A DNA stretch of 34,736 bases from Oscillospiraceae bacterium (lineage in GTDB: Bacteria > Bacillota > Clostridia > Oscillospirales > Oscillospiraceae), in the NCBI GenBank assembly GCA_009783555.1, contig WRDH01000031.1:1-34736 (forward strand). Direction: 5' to 3'. The translations under genes were made by a program, and so were the position numbers. Numbering within the stretch: the first letter of the stretch is position 1; every line of letters begins with the position of its first letter. Shown one piece after another: positions 7,014 to 16,012 of the stretch. Below the pieces are notes generated by a model that ran no database searches, was not told where the DNA came from, and saw only the letters and a program-made list of their open reading frames with translations.

Positions 7014-9362
7014 CTAAACCGATGGGAGCGAAAACTGTATAGCAGCAAGCAACAGCCATCGACCTACCGAGCTTGTCCAGATTTCCTTGTAAGTCGCATT
7101 ATTTGCCATCGGCCAGTAAGGCCTGTCCTCGTTACCTCTTGTCTGTATACCCACCGGCAGCTCACCTGTCAGTTCTCCTGCAAGGTAAGCATATTGTTGA
7201 GCATAATTATACCCGGCTCCGTACATAAGGGATTGCCCGAAGGGGTTGATGCCGAAAGTGAAGTAAAGCTGGTCGTTTGCGATGTCCATCAATCGTCTGT
7301 CATTGAAATATCGACCTATCATTCCGGCTCCGGCACCCGAGGAAAGATGTACGGCGCAGTTTCCTCTGAAGCTGAACCACACCGGGAAATGACGCAGGCA
7401 ATGGTTATCGTCAAGACGCTTCCCGGAATTGAGTTGTTCACGATAATTTTCTCTTTCTTTGTCGTATGTAGTGTATACATGCAGAAGAGAGAATGTTTCG
7501 CAGTCCTCGAACTCATCATACCGATGCACACCGGCGGGAAGCATCCCATATGGCTCAGCATAACCTGCCATAGCAATGTAATAATCACCGAGGTGACGAA
7601 GAGCTGACTCCCAATTAACCAGCTCCGTTGCATCGGGTTGTGTTTTAATCAGGGATATAAGAGCCTGGGCGAAAATATGTTCCCGGGACTGGTGATTAAA
7701 ATGCACAATGGTACGCTTCTCCGGCTCGCGGTAGAAGAAGCCGCGAAACGGTAACCCTGCTCCTCCATCCTCTTGACACGTAAGCAGATGCGATGCATAC
7801 TCGCGTGCCGTTTCAGCATAATACTCATCTCCGGTGGCTCTCAAGAGTTCGGAAGCTGACCAAACAATTACAGCCCGGAACTGGGACAGGCTTGCATTAT
7901 GCGTATGCTCCATTTTGAACCCAGGTTCCACGCCGACCTCGTTGAATCGCTTCATCGCAAATGCAAAATCTTCTTTTGCGGCATTTAGCATTTTCCACGC
8001 AAAGTCCCTATCCTCATCTTTATAACGAAAGCCGGCGATTGCTTCTACACCAGCCATCAAAAAGTTATCAAATGAACGGTTGTGTACGCGAGCGGTTTCG
8101 TCATCGTTGGTACCCAGCCGATTGTCTGTATAACGAAGGATTCCGACGCCTGTGGCACGGTATCCATCTTCCAGCCGGGTACGTAAAACGAAGTCGAGAC
8201 CCCATCGGGCTTCCTCATCCAGTCTTGCTCGCAGTAAAGGGTCGTGCTTCGCCTTGCTTCTCATCTCCATCAAAGCGAGAGCTACCTCCGCAGTTTGCAA
8301 TGTCTGCTGAGATACATCACCTGCATCATGCCAACCACCGTTAAAAGGGATGGAGTAATCCTTGTATTGTGCAACAATGTCTCCATGGCAGTAACCATGA
8401 CCGCCATTTACGGGGTATCCGCACCGTTCGCCATAGAGGTAATTGATTGCTTTCCAAACCGGTTCTTCCATGACTCGTTCATCTATTGGAAAGAACTCAC
8501 TGCTCAGAGTATCAGTTTTGATGCGGTAGACGCCTTTTTCATTGAACTCCGAAAAATCTGCAATCCCTAAGACACCCTTCTCATTTTCTACCTTTTCAAG
8601 ATCCCCGGAATATACAGTGTTTCCCGATTCATCTTCCAGTGTAAAACTTCCCTTGGTCGCTCTGACTATACAACGTTTGCGTCCTGCAGTTTGATAACCG
8701 ACAGTGCTGTAGCATATAGTTGATTCATTGCCCAGCCAGCCTAGTGAAACATCAGGGTCTTCCACCTTTTCCAAATATATATCCTTGATTTTAAAAGTAA
8801 ACTCGTCAGCTCCGCCGATTTCTTTACCGTTGCAATTAATGAAAAAGCTAAGCTCTGTAATTGCGTCACGCGGCAAATCCGGAAACTCCCACACGCAGTT
8901 GTTCCACCGATGGTTGCACAAGTTTACATAATGATAACCCTCGCGGTCATAAATATCCGGTATTTTCTGCTCGCCATCGTTTCGCAGGCATATGGTTAAA
9001 AAGGGTTTGCTGTAACCCGGACAATCCGCATAGATACTACACCGCACCCGGTTGAACCCTGTCCAATCCTCCCTTTGCAGACGAAGAATGGCGTGCATAT
9101 AATGGTAGTTTGCGTAATGACCCATGGGTTCTGTGTGTTCGGAGCGTGGCGGTGTAGTTATACGGAGATTGCCGTCCCGACAGGAGATTTCACCGACCCC
9201 TTCTTTTGCCCAAGGGGCGGCATCCACTCCATCCCAGAGACTGTGCTCTTTAAGAACCGGCTTTTTAAGAAGCCGAGCCTCCACAGAACGCTCTTCATGA
9301 AGGGGAAGCAGCTTGTGTACATATCCTGTATTAATTAGCTCTTTGCGAAATTCTTCACGCAT
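7014..9362 (-). CDS. Glycoside hydrolase family 9 enzyme, no signal peptide
   Basis: I start at the ATG at 9362 (782 aa), which has GGAG 6 nt upstream; a TTG at 9383 would add 7 residues. An N-terminal domain (about 55-205) looks like a beta-sandwich carbohydrate-binding module. An Ig-like CelD_N domain lies at about 215-293, followed by the (alpha/alpha)6 GH9 catalytic domain from about 300. NGGWHDAGD holds the two aspartates of the catalytic base site (Asp346, Asp349), and NNATYKEIW near the C-terminus holds the catalytic acid Glu760. GINPFGQSLMYGAG is also typical of GH9. The N-terminus has no signal peptide, anchor or dockerin, so the enzyme should act in the cytosol on imported beta-glucan oligosaccharides, perhaps as an exo-glucosidase; that role is inferred. 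No sugar transporter lies next to it. Confidence 0.93.
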   Translation of the reverse strand: MREEFRKELINTGYVHKLLPLHEERSVEARLLKKPVLKEHSLWDGVDAAPWAKEGVGEISCRDGNLRITTPPRSEHTEPMGHYANYHYMHAILRLQREDWTGFNRVRCSIYADCPGYSKPFLTICLRNDGEQKIPDIYDREGYHYVNLCNHRWNNCVWEFPDLPRDAITELSFFINCNGKEIGGADEFTFKIKDIYLEKVEDPDVSLGWLGNESTICYSTVGYQTAGRKRCIVRATKGSFTLEDESGNTVYSGDLEKVENEKGVLGIADFSEFNEKGVYRIKTDTLSSEFFPIDERVMEEPVWKAINYLYGERCGYPVNGGHGYCHGDIVAQYKDYSIPFNGGWHDAGDVSQQTLQTAEVALALMEMRSKAKHDPLLRARLDEEARWGLDFVLRTRLEDGYRATGVGILRYTDNRLGTNDDETARVHNRSFDNFLMAGVEAIAGFRYKDEDRDFAWKMLNAAKEDFAFAMKRFNEVGVEPGFKMEHTHNASLSQFRAVIVWSASELLRATGDEYYAETAREYASHLLTCQEDGGAGLPFRGFFYREPEKRTIVHFNHQSREHIFAQALISLIKTQPDATELVNWESALRHLGDYYIAMAGYAEPYGMLPAGVHRYDEFEDCETFSLLHVYTTYDKERENYREQLNSGKRLDDNHCLRHFPVWFSFRGNCAVHLSSGAGAGMIGRYFNDRRLMDIANDQLYFTFGINPFGQSLMYGAGYNYAQQYAYLAGELTGELPVGIQTRGNEDRPYWPMANNATYKEIWTSSVGRWLLLAAIQFSLPSV

Positions 9363-9439
9363 ATTAAACTCCATTCCAACCAAATTGATACTTCACTCTT
9401 AAGGGCTGCTTGCATCGAGAAGACAACGTACTAATTGCA

Positions 9440-9988
9440 TTAGCTCCATTCGTTTTTATTGATTGCGTATTCGAGTCGGTCTTTCATTTTGCCGTCATGG
9501 TAAACAGCATTTATTTTTTCAGCTTCTTTCCTAAAACCGGATTTTTCTATCACCCTGCGGCTCGCTTCGTTTTCCTTGTGACAGCCTGTCGTTATACGGA
9601 AGCAGTTGTCCTGGGAAAATGCAAAGTCTATCACCTTTTTGACGGCTTCTGTCATGTAACCGCGGCCATTGTATTCGGGGAAAAGCATGTACCCCATATG
9701 GACGATATTGCCGTAGGGCGTGGTGTCGGTAATTGTATAACCAATACTTCCGATAAACTTATCTGATGGTTTTTCGGTGATACAAAAGTAATGACCGTCA
9801 GAGTTTGCCATACCAACATTAAGATATTTAACAGTATCTTCAATGTAATGGCATAGAATGTCTTCCAAATAGTACATCGTGTCCTTGTCAGACCAGAGAC
9901 GGTGCATATCAGTTAGGTCGGTTTCTTTATAATCGCGCAAGACAAGACGTTCCGTTTCCAGTTGATGCGCTATGACTTTTACTTTCAT
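9440..9988 (-). CDS. GNAT family N-acetyltransferase (RimJ/RimL-like)
   Basis: The start at 9988 gives 182 residues with AGGGG 7 nt upstream; a TTG at 10009 would add 7 residues. The sequence ETERLVLRDYKETD near the N-terminus is typical of the Acetyltransf_3 (RimJ/RimL) group. GYMLFPEYNGRGYMTEA contains the acetyl-CoA pyrophosphate loop (Q/R-x-x-G-x-G/A, here YNGRGY), and ENEASRRVIEKSGF is the usual C-terminal motif. The acceptor may be a protein N-terminus or a small amine; it cannot be told. It lies 77 nt upstream of the GH9 start on the same strand and may be cotranscribed with it. Confidence 0.9.
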   Translation of the reverse strand: MKVKVIAHQLETERLVLRDYKETDLTDMHRLWSDKDTMYYLEDILCHYIEDTVKYLNVGMANSDGHYFCITEKPSDKFIGSIGYTITDTTPYGNIVHMGYMLFPEYNGRGYMTEAVKKVIDFAFSQDNCFRITTGCHKENEASRRVIEKSGFRKEAEKINAVYHDGKMKDRLEYAINKNEWS

Positions 9989-10011
9989 TGTGCCACCCCT
10001 GCCTTTCAATT

Positions 10012-10040
10012 ATCATATCCCCAATGTGGACACAATTCAA
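10012..10040 (-). promoter_or_regulatory. Promoter of the GNAT gene
   Basis: On the minus strand TTGAAT (10040-10035) and TATGAT (10017-10012) are 17 nt apart, ending about 24 nt before the start codon. Confidence 0.5.
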
Positions 10041-10209
10041 TATGTAAATTATATTCGTGTCCTCGCAGAAAATCAAGAAAGTTTCTTTTTGAGGTTGCAC
10101 CGGTCTTTGTGTTAAAATTAGTTGGTAATTTCATGGATAAATTTAACATCCTTTGGGGCTTTATGGTGGTTGATTAGGAACGTTTGTATATTTTCATTAC
10201 AACCAGAGC

Positions 10210-10263
10210 AAAAATCCGAAAGCTTCACCGATGATTACTACATCATCAGGTGAAACGTTCGGA
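10210..10263 (-). terminator. Rho-independent terminator of tRNA-Arg
   Basis: On the minus strand a long interrupted hairpin starts 12 nt after the tRNA. TCCGAA, TTCACC and ATGAT blocks pair with ATCAT, GGTGAA and TTCGGA, and TTTTTG follows (A-run at 10210-10214 on the plus strand). Position and T-run fit intrinsic termination. Confidence 0.8.
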
Positions 10264-10274
10264 TTACTCGCAAG

Positions 10275-10351
10275 TGGCACGCCCGATGCGATTCGAACGC
10301 ACGACCTTCAGAGTCGGAGTCTGACACTCTATCCAGCTGAGCTACGGGCGC
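10275..10351 (-). tRNA. tRNA-Arg (anticodon CCG)
   Basis: The 77-nt gene includes an encoded CCA. Acceptor strands GCGCCCG and CGGGCGT pair with one G-U. The anticodon stem TCAGA/TCTGA closes loop CTCCGAC, giving anticodon CCG (plus strand CGG at 10315-10317), which reads CGG codons. The T arm contains GTTCGAATC. It is transcribed away from prfA and ends at a strong hairpin. Confidence 0.95.
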
Positions 10352-10396
10352 GTATATGTTTGCGCGTTACAGGGCATATTTACTTTCTCTCCGGAA

Positions 10397-10405
10397 TGTG
10401 ATAAT
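10397..10405 (+). promoter_or_regulatory. Possible extended -10 promoter of prfA
   Basis: TG-T-GATAAT at 10397-10405 fits an extended -10 element about 42 nt before the prfA start. No convincing -35 is seen. Confidence 0.35.
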
Positions 10406-10447
10406 ATCCCATAGCCAATTATACAACAACATGAGGTACAACACAAT

Positions 10448-11512
10448 ATGCTTGAAAAGCTAAAATCAATTGAAGAGAAGTACAACACTCTTGAGCTTAG
10501 AATGCAAGAGCCGGAGGTTTATTCCGATCCTGTTCAATATACGAAAATTGCTCGTGAGCAGAAGGAGATACAACCTGTTGTTGATACCTTCAGGCGTTAC
10601 GTCAAAGCACAAAACGACATGGAAGGTGCCCGCGAGCTTATGAGCGACCCGGATTTTAAGGAAATGGCACAAGAGGAGTTTGAGTCAGCGCAAGCGGATA
10701 TGGAAAGAATTAATGAGGAATTGAAATTTCTGCTGCTGCCGCGTGACCCGAATGATGATAAAAACGTCATTATAGAGATTCGCGGCGGTGCGGGAGGCGA
10801 TGAAGCGGCTTTATTTGCAAATAGTCTCTACCGTATGTATTCGATGTATGCCGAATCCAAGCGCTGGAAGGTTGAGATCGCAAACTTAAATGAAACAGAG
10901 CTTGGCGGTATCAAAGAAATCAGCTTTATTATAGAAGGTGACGGAGCTTATTCCCGGCTAAAGTTTGAAAGCGGCGTACACCGCGTGCAGCGTGTACCGG
11001 AGACAGAAGCTTCTGGGCGTATCCATACAAGTACAGTGACTGTGGCTGTTCTTCCGGAAATGGAAGAAGTAGATTTTGAAATAAACCCTACGGATTTAAG
11101 TATAGATACCTTCCGTGCCAGCGGTGCAGGCGGACAGCATGTAAACAAGACAGAGTCTGCAATCCGTATAACACACTTACCAACAGGCACAGTTGTTGAA
11201 TGTCAGGACGAACGCAGTCAACATAAGAACCGTGACCGTGCAATGAAGATTCTCGCTTCGCGTCTTTACGAGGAAGAATGCCGCCGCCAAGCTGCCGAAC
11301 AAGCCGCCGAGCGCAAGGGTCAGGTAGGTACAGGCGACCGCTCAGAGCGGATAAGGACATATAATTACCCTCAAGGCCGTATGACCGACCACCGTATCGG
11401 TTTAACTTTATACAAACTTGAACAGATCTTAAACGGCGTACTCGACGAAGTGATTGATGCTTTGATAATGGCAGACAGAGCAGAAAAGCTGAAGGTATCA
11501 GAAGAAAATTAG
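10448..11512 (+). CDS. prfA: Peptide chain release factor 1
   Basis: RF1 recognises UAA and UAG stop codons in the ribosomal A site and triggers peptide release. The protein has 354 residues, the usual length. [18 protein letters not shown] carries the PxT codon-reading tripeptide (Pro184-Glu185-Thr186), which separates RF1 from the SPF motif of RF2. [13 protein letters not shown] carries the GGQ catalytic motif (228-230), whose glutamine is normally methylated by PrmC; no prmC is in the window. GAGG lies about 11 nt before the ATG. It heads the run prfA, coaE, dipeptidase, XRE, lepA, cysS, all on the plus strand, though repeats in the gaps may break up the transcript. Confidence 0.97.
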   Translation: MLEKLKSIEEKYNTLELRMQEPEVYSDPVQYTKIAREQKEIQPVVDTFRRYVKAQNDMEGARELMSDPDFKEMAQEEFESAQADMERINEELKFLLLPRDPNDDKNVIIEIRGGAGGDEAALFANSLYRMYSMYAESKRWKVEIANLNETELGGIKEISFIIEGDGAYSRLKFESGVHRVQRVPETEASGRIHTSTVTVAVLPEMEEVDFEINPTDLSIDTFRASGAGGQHVNKTESAIRITHLPTGTVVECQDERSQHKNRDRAMKILASRLYEEECRRQAAEQAAERKGQVGTGDRSERIRTYNYPQGRMTDHRIGLTLYKLEQILNGVLDEVIDALIMADRAEKLKVSEEN

Positions 11513-11565
11513 GATATAGCGGGTTAGTACTCTGCGCCATAAATAATTGGAAATAATTGAAATTA

Positions 11566-11606
11566 TGGATTGCCACACCGTCTGCGGACGGCTCGCAATG
11601 ACGGGG
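11566..11606. repeat. Family B palindromic repeat, copy 1
   Basis: Between prfA and coaE. It runs TGGATTGCC...CTCGCAATGACGG with the inner palindrome CCGTCTGCGGACGG. The first 35 nt match the reverse complement of copy 3 (31398-31432) at 34 of 35 positions. Its end merges into the G-run that precedes the coaE start. Confidence 0.85.
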
Positions 11607-11616
11607 GTTGGGTTAT

Positions 11617-12204
11617 ATGTACATTATCGGCATTACAGGCGGTACGGGTGCGGGAAAAACTTCAGCGATTGAAGCGCTTCAAGCGTTTGGAGCTATGGTG
11701 CTTGATTGTGACGAAGTGTATCATGAACTGCTCATAAGCAACATTGAGATGGTAAAGGAAATTGAAGCTAACTTTGCAAATGTGACAGAGGATGGAAAAA
11801 TTAACCGTCTAAAGTTAGGCGAAATCGTTTGGAATGACGCAGACGCTTTGCAAAAACTCAATGCTATTACACATAAGTTTGTTAACGATGAAATTGACCG
11901 ACGCATAAATGTATTTCAAAAGCAAGGTGCAAGTATCGCTGCAATTGATGCAATAGCATTAATAGAAAGCGGACAGGGCAAACGATGCGATACAATCGTT
12001 GGTATTACAGCACCACAAGAGAGCCGTATACAACGAATTATGAAGCGGGATAACATATCAAAAGAAATTGCACAAGCACGAATCAATGCACAAAAACCCG
12101 AGAGTTTCTATAAAGAAAATTGCGATTTTATACTAGAGAATACATGTGACACAAAAGAGGAGTTCGAAGAGAAATGTATCGAATTCTTTAAGGGTATTCT
12201 ATAA
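11617..12204 (+). CDS. coaE: Dephospho-CoA kinase
   Basis: CoaE phosphorylates the 3'-hydroxyl of dephospho-CoA, the last step of coenzyme A synthesis. The start at ATG 11617 gives 195 residues, the usual length; a TTG at 11608 would add three. The N-terminus MYIIGITGGTGAGKTSA holds the P-loop (GGTGAGKT). It is followed by VLDCDEVYHELL, where most CoaE proteins have DADxxxH or DADxxxR; here the second D is preceded by Cys. AIDAIALIESGQGKRCDTIV is the conserved strand and LID region, and RDNISKEIAQARINAQ follows in the usual place. The sequence just before the start is the end of a family B repeat, whose GGGGG may serve as the ribosome site. It lies about 100 nt after prfA. Confidence 0.9.
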   Translation: MYIIGITGGTGAGKTSAIEALQAFGAMVLDCDEVYHELLISNIEMVKEIEANFANVTEDGKINRLKLGEIVWNDADALQKLNAITHKFVNDEIDRRINVFQKQGASIAAIDAIALIESGQGKRCDTIVGITAPQESRIQRIMKRDNISKEIAQARINAQKPESFYKENCDFILENTCDTKEEFEEKCIEFFKGIL

Positions 12205-12232
12205 CCACCAGGCGAGAACTTGTTCACGTTAC

Positions 12233-12246
12233 CCCTCTGCAGAGGG
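12233..12246. repeat. CCCTCTGCAGAGGG palindrome (family C-like)
   Basis: A perfect 14-nt palindrome between coaE and the dipeptidase gene, preceded by TTAC and followed by an A-rich stretch. It resembles the first hairpin of the family C repeats but lacks the second half. It has no T-run on the plus strand. Confidence 0.5.
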
Positions 12247-12289
12247 AATAAGAATAAAAGTAAAACGATAGCAAAGGAATTGTATCATT

Positions 12290-13735
12290 ATGAGTGACAG
12301 AGCAGAAACACGCAAAAAAATCGATGCTTGGTTTGAGGCAAATTCAGAACAAATGATAAGTGATCTGGGAAAAATTATTGAGATAAACAGCGTCAGAAGC
12401 GAAAGCAAGGAAGGCGCACCATATGGCGAAGAATCTCGTGAGGTTCTGTCATTGGCTCAATCAATGATTGAAGAGCGTGGATTTGATGTGCGTGTTTTTG
12501 AGGATATGATGATAGTTGCCGAGTATGGCCCGACTCCATCACTGATGGGTATTTTAGCGCATCTTGATATCGTTGCCGTTGGCGAAGGTTGGGACACAGA
12601 CCCATTAAAGCTTGTTGAGAAGGATGGAAAACTCTATGCCCGCGGTGTTATTGATGATAAAGGACCTTCGATTGCTGCGATGTATGCGCTTTATTGTGCC
12701 CGTGAACTTTTTCCGCAGTTTAAGCACGGGGTTCAATTAATATTGGGTTCAGGTGAAGAAACAGGATTTAATGATGTCACTCAATATCTAAATAAGAATA
12801 CACTGCCGCCAAATGTATTTACACCTGATGCCGAATATCCTGTAGTGAATATTGAAAAAGGCAGATTCATGCCTGTTTTTGGTGCTAAATGGGAAAAAGA
12901 AGCAACGCTTCCCCGGTTAATTTCAATAGTTGGCGGGAAGACTCCGAATGTTGTTCCAAACTATGCCGAGGCTGTTATAGAAGGTTTTTCAACAGAGGAA
13001 GTTGTAACGTTTTGCCGTGACTATTCGGACAAGACAGGTGTAACTATTTCCGCGATTGCCGGTGATAAAACGAAGACAGATGAACCGTCCCCCTGTCCTA
13101 TTACAATTAAAGCAGAAGGCAAAGCTTCACATGCGAGTAAGCCGGAGCGTGGAAACAATGCACAGACTGCATTGATAGAAATGCTTGCTAATATGCCTTT
13201 TGCAAAAAGCAAAGGTTTTGAGCATGTCTGCACCTTAAACCGCCTGTTCCCACATGGTGACAACCATGGATCTGCAATCGGTATTAATATGTTTGACGAA
13301 AAAACAGGCAGAATAACTGTGAACTTCGGTGTACTTCGTTTAACAGAGTATGAATTCTCCGGAAACTTCGACAGTCGCACACCGTCATGCGCAGATGATG
13401 TCGACCTTTTAGGTAAAACAAAAGCCAAACTTGCAAATGAAGGAATAGATATAACATATCACGAAATCACCGGGTGTCATCACACGCCGGAAGAAACCCC
13501 GTTTGTGCAAAAACTCTTAAATCTATACGAAGAGTACACAGGACAACACGGAAAGTGTACATCCATGGGTGGCTTGACATATGTTCATGATATAGATGGC
13601 GGTGTTGCATTCGGCGTTGCGATGCCGGGTGATGATAATAGAGCACATGGTGCAAATGAATATATTAACAAGGAACAGCTTATAATGAGCGCTAAAATGT
13701 TCACACAAGCGATTATTGACATGTGTGTGGATTAG
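12290..13735 (+). CDS. PepV-like dipeptidase (peptidase M20)
   Basis: This is a cytosolic di-zinc amino-dipeptidase of 481 residues that should release amino acids from dipeptides, including those with an N-terminal beta-Ala or D-Ala. Metal and catalytic residues of the PepV group are present: AHLDIVAVGEGW (His91, Asp93), VIDDKGP (Asp122), GSGEETGF (Glu156 base, Glu157 ligand), FTPDAEYP (Asp180) and NRAHGANE near the C-terminus. The lid domain lies between about 190 and 390. Residues 262-269 (KTDEPSPC) are encoded by a perfect 25-nt copy of the family A intergenic repeat at 13073-13097, in a lid loop just before ITIKAEGKASHAS. The frame is kept and the motifs are intact, so the enzyme is probably active. 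Its place between coaE and an XRE gene says little about regulation. Confidence 0.93.
   Translation: MSDRAETRKKIDAWFEANSEQMISDLGKIIEINSVRSESKEGAPYGEESREVLSLAQSMIEERGFDVRVFEDMMIVAEYGPTPSLMGILAHLDIVAVGEGWDTDPLKLVEKDGKLYARGVIDDKGPSIAAMYALYCARELFPQFKHGVQLILGSGEETGFNDVTQYLNKNTLPPNVFTPDAEYPVVNIEKGRFMPVFGAKWEKEATLPRLISIVGGKTPNVVPNYAEAVIEGFSTEEVVTFCRDYSDKTGVTISAIAGDKTKTDEPSPCPITIKAEGKASHASKPERGNNAQTALIEMLANMPFAKSKGFEHVCTLNRLFPHGDNHGSAIGINMFDEKTGRITVNFGVLRLTEYEFSGNFDSRTPSCADDVDLLGKTKAKLANEGIDITYHEITGCHHTPEETPFVQKLLNLYEEYTGQHGKCTSMGGLTYVHDIDGGVAFGVAMPGDDNRAHGANEYINKEQLIMSAKMFTQAIIDMCVD
13073..13097. repeat. Family A repeat inside the dipeptidase gene
   Basis: The 25 nt (AAGACAGATG at the left end, CCCCCTGTC at the right) equal the reverse complement of 22837-22861 exactly, and match 28317-28341 except for one base. 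The copy lies in frame and encodes KTDEPSPC. Confidence 0.9.
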
Positions 13736-13791
13736 TGGGTGATTTCAGGGTTATACATAGGATTTAGGGGTTGGAAGTTAGGATAAAATAT

Positions 13792-14142
13792 ATGATAGAT
13801 GAGTTGTCAAAAGGAACTAAATTTGCTGAGATTTTGGGAAATCTTAGGCGTGAGAGAGGGTTGAGCCAAAGGCAGGTTGCAGGAGAGCTTGGTATTTCTC
13901 AGGCATTATTATCGCATTACGAAAACGATGCACGTGAGCCGCGGCTTGAATTTGTTGTCAGAGTAAGTGAGTATTATTCAGTGACAACCGACTATCTCCT
14001 CGGGCGTACAATGGAACGTGATGATGGAACATCGATACTCTCGGTCAAGATAAACAGCATTGTTGATTCTATAGAAGAAATTAGAACGACAGAAGCGAAG
14101 TTATTAGATTCATTGAGAAATTTATTGAATAGTAAGGGATAA
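13792..14142 (+). CDS. XRE family transcriptional regulator
   Basis: The start at ATG 13792 (116 aa) has AGGA 8 nt upstream; the TTG at 13771 would add seven residues. Residues 13-67 form a Cro/C1-type helix-turn-helix: [20 protein letters not shown] followed by [16 protein letters not shown], then [17 protein letters not shown], the usual end of the domain in Firmicute XRE regulators. The C-terminal 40 residues are helical and may mediate dimerisation. The target is unknown. It lies about 55 nt after the dipeptidase gene and 49 nt before lepA, with the second gap filled by a repeat. Confidence 0.92.
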   Translation: MIDELSKGTKFAEILGNLRRERGLSQRQVAGELGISQALLSHYENDAREPRLEFVVRVSEYYSVTTDYLLGRTMERDDGTSILSVKINSIVDSIEEIRTTEAKLLDSLRNLLNSKG

Positions 14143-14144
14143 AG

Positions 14145-14182
14145 CCCTCTTTGAGAAGAGGGTGCCGCTGATTAGCGGCGGG
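14145..14182. repeat. Family C repeat before lepA
   Basis: Two adjacent hairpins fill the gap between the XRE stop and lepA: CCCTCTT/AAGAGGG (14145-14151 with 14156-14162) and GCCGCT/AGCGGC (14164-14169 with 14174-14179), followed by GGGTA. Layout matches the repeat at 21155-21195. It could attenuate lepA or shield the transcript end of the XRE gene. Confidence 0.7.
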
Positions 14183-14191
14183 TATAGTCAA

Positions 14192-16000
14192 ATGCAAAGT
14201 AATCAAGATAAAATTCGGAATTTTTCCATAATCGCGCATATTGACCACGGTAAATCGACGCTTGCCGACAGACTGCTCGAAAGGTGTGGCGCGATAGATG
14301 CGCATAATATGGAAGAGCAAATTCTCGATAATATGGAATTAGAACGTGAACGAGGTATAACGATCAAAGCACGTGCCGTAGGCTTAACATATACTGCTCG
14401 CGACGGTGAACAATATAAGTTAAATCTGATTGATACTCCCGGGCATGTTGATTTTAATTATGAGGTTTCCCGCTCGCTGGCAGCATGTGAAGGTGCAATT
14501 CTGGTTGTTGACGCTGCGCAGGGTGTTGAGGCTCAAACGCTTGCAAATACATATCTTGCGCTCGACCACAACTTAGAGATTCTTCCTGTTGTTAATAAGA
14601 TTGATTTAGTCAATGCAGACCCGAAAAGGGTAAAAAAAGAAATCGAAGACATCATAGGCATTCCCGCAGATGACGCACCCGAAATTTCCGCCAAACGCGG
14701 CACAGGAATCGAGGATGTTCTTGAGCGCATTGTTTCCGATATTCCTCCGCCAAAAGGAAACCCTAATGCTCCGCTTAGAGCGTTGATTTTCGACAGTCAA
14801 TATGACTTGTACAAGGGTGTTATTGTATACATTCGTGTTATCGATGGTCAATTGCGGCAGGATATGAGCGTAAAACTGATGTCATCCGGAGCGGAATACC
14901 GGATTGTTGAAATCGGTCATATGCGCCCGATAGGTATGGAACCGTGCGACGTTCTATCAGCGGGTGATGTCGGCTATTTGACCGCAAGCATCAAAAATGT
15001 CGGAGATACAACGGTTGGCGACACTGTCACAGATGCATCGCACCCGGCAACAGAGCCGCTACCCGGATATAAGAAAGTACAATCGATGGTTTTTTCCGGT
15101 CTGTACACGGCTGACGGTGCAAAGTACCCTGACCTCAGAGATGCACTTGAAAAACTAAAACTCAATGATGCCGCACTCACGTATGAACCGGAATCTTCAG
15201 CAGCTCTGGGCTTTGGTTTCCGTTGCGGGTTTCTCGGTTTATTACATATGGAGATAATTGGAGAGCGTCTTGAGCGTGAGTATAATCTCGATCTAATCTT
15301 GACTGCTCCGAGCGTTATTTACCGTGTTACAAAATCAGATGGTCAGGTTGTTTACATTGATAACCCGCTCAACTATCCCGATCCATCGATTATAGAGTTA
15401 GCGGAAGAACCGTTTATAAAGGCATCAATCATCTGTCCGCCCGATTATGTAGGCAGCATAATGGATTTGTGTCAGGACAGGCGCGGTGAATATAAAGAGC
15501 TGGTTTATCTGGAATCCACACGCGTTGAGCTTCACTATGAACTGCCGCTTAATGAGGTCATTTACGATTTCTTTGATGCTTTAAAGTCACGAAGTCGCGG
15601 TTATGCTTCCTTGGATTATGATTTTCTGGGCTATCGTGCTTCAAGCCTTGTAAGACTCGATATCTTACTAAACGGTGAGATTGTCGATGCGCTATCGTTT
15701 ATAGTCCATAAAGAGAAGGCATATGCAAGAGGCCGCAAAATCGTTGAGAAACTGAAGGAAAACATCCCTCGCCAGTTGTTTGAAGTCCCTGTACAGGCGG
15801 CAATAGGCGGTAAGATAATAGCGAGAGAAACGATACGTGCTCTTCGCAAGGATGTACTGGCAAAATGCTACGGCGGCGACATAACACGTAAGAAAAAGCT
15901 GCTGGAAAAGCAAAAAGAAGGTAAAAAACGCATGCGCAGCTTAGGCAGCGTAAACGTACCACAGGATGCTTTTATGGCGGTTTTGAAGTTGGATGAATAG
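14192..16000 (+). CDS. lepA: Elongation factor 4 (LepA), ribosome back-translocase GTPase
   Basis: LepA/EF4 is a membrane-associated translational GTPase that acts on stalled or late-assembling ribosomes. The ATG at 14192 gives 602 residues, the usual length. The G domain begins at once: [16 protein letters not shown] (G1), [10 protein letters not shown] (G2), [10 protein letters not shown] (G3) and NKIDL (G4). Translation factor domains II, III and V follow. The LepA-specific C-terminal domain ends with [19 protein letters not shown] and then [13 protein letters not shown]. The ribosome site is weak (GGCGGG about 9 nt upstream, at the end of a family C repeat). cysS starts 12 nt after the stop, so the two are cotranscribed. 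Confidence 0.97.
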   Translation: MQSNQDKIRNFSIIAHIDHGKSTLADRLLERCGAIDAHNMEEQILDNMELERERGITIKARAVGLTYTARDGEQYKLNLIDTPGHVDFNYEVSRSLAACEGAILVVDAAQGVEAQTLANTYLALDHNLEILPVVNKIDLVNADPKRVKKEIEDIIGIPADDAPEISAKRGTGIEDVLERIVSDIPPPKGNPNAPLRALIFDSQYDLYKGVIVYIRVIDGQLRQDMSVKLMSSGAEYRIVEIGHMRPIGMEPCDVLSAGDVGYLTASIKNVGDTTVGDTVTDASHPATEPLPGYKKVQSMVFSGLYTADGAKYPDLRDALEKLKLNDAALTYEPESSAALGFGFRCGFLGLLHMEIIGERLEREYNLDLILTAPSVIYRVTKSDGQVVYIDNPLNYPDPSIIELAEEPFIKASIICPPDYVGSIMDLCQDRRGEYKELVYLESTRVELHYELPLNEVIYDFFDALKSRSRGYASLDYDFLGYRASSLVRLDILLNGEIVDALSFIVHKEKAYARGRKIVEKLKENIPRQLFEVPVQAAIGGKIIARETIRALRKDVLAKCYGGDITRKKKLLEKQKEGKKRMRSLGSVNVPQDAFMAVLKLDE

Positions 16001-16012
16001 GATGAGATTTAA

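Noticed and set aside
7194-9338. Several plus-strand open frames opposite the GH9 gene
   Set aside because: They are shadows of a clear GH9 reading frame and have no ribosome sites or domains.
11513-11616. Rho-independent terminator between prfA and coaE
   Set aside because: The hairpin is the family B repeat and is followed by G-rich sequence, not a T-run.
16001-16012. T-box or other riboswitch before cysS
   Set aside because: Only 12 nt separate lepA and cysS, so there is no room for a leader.
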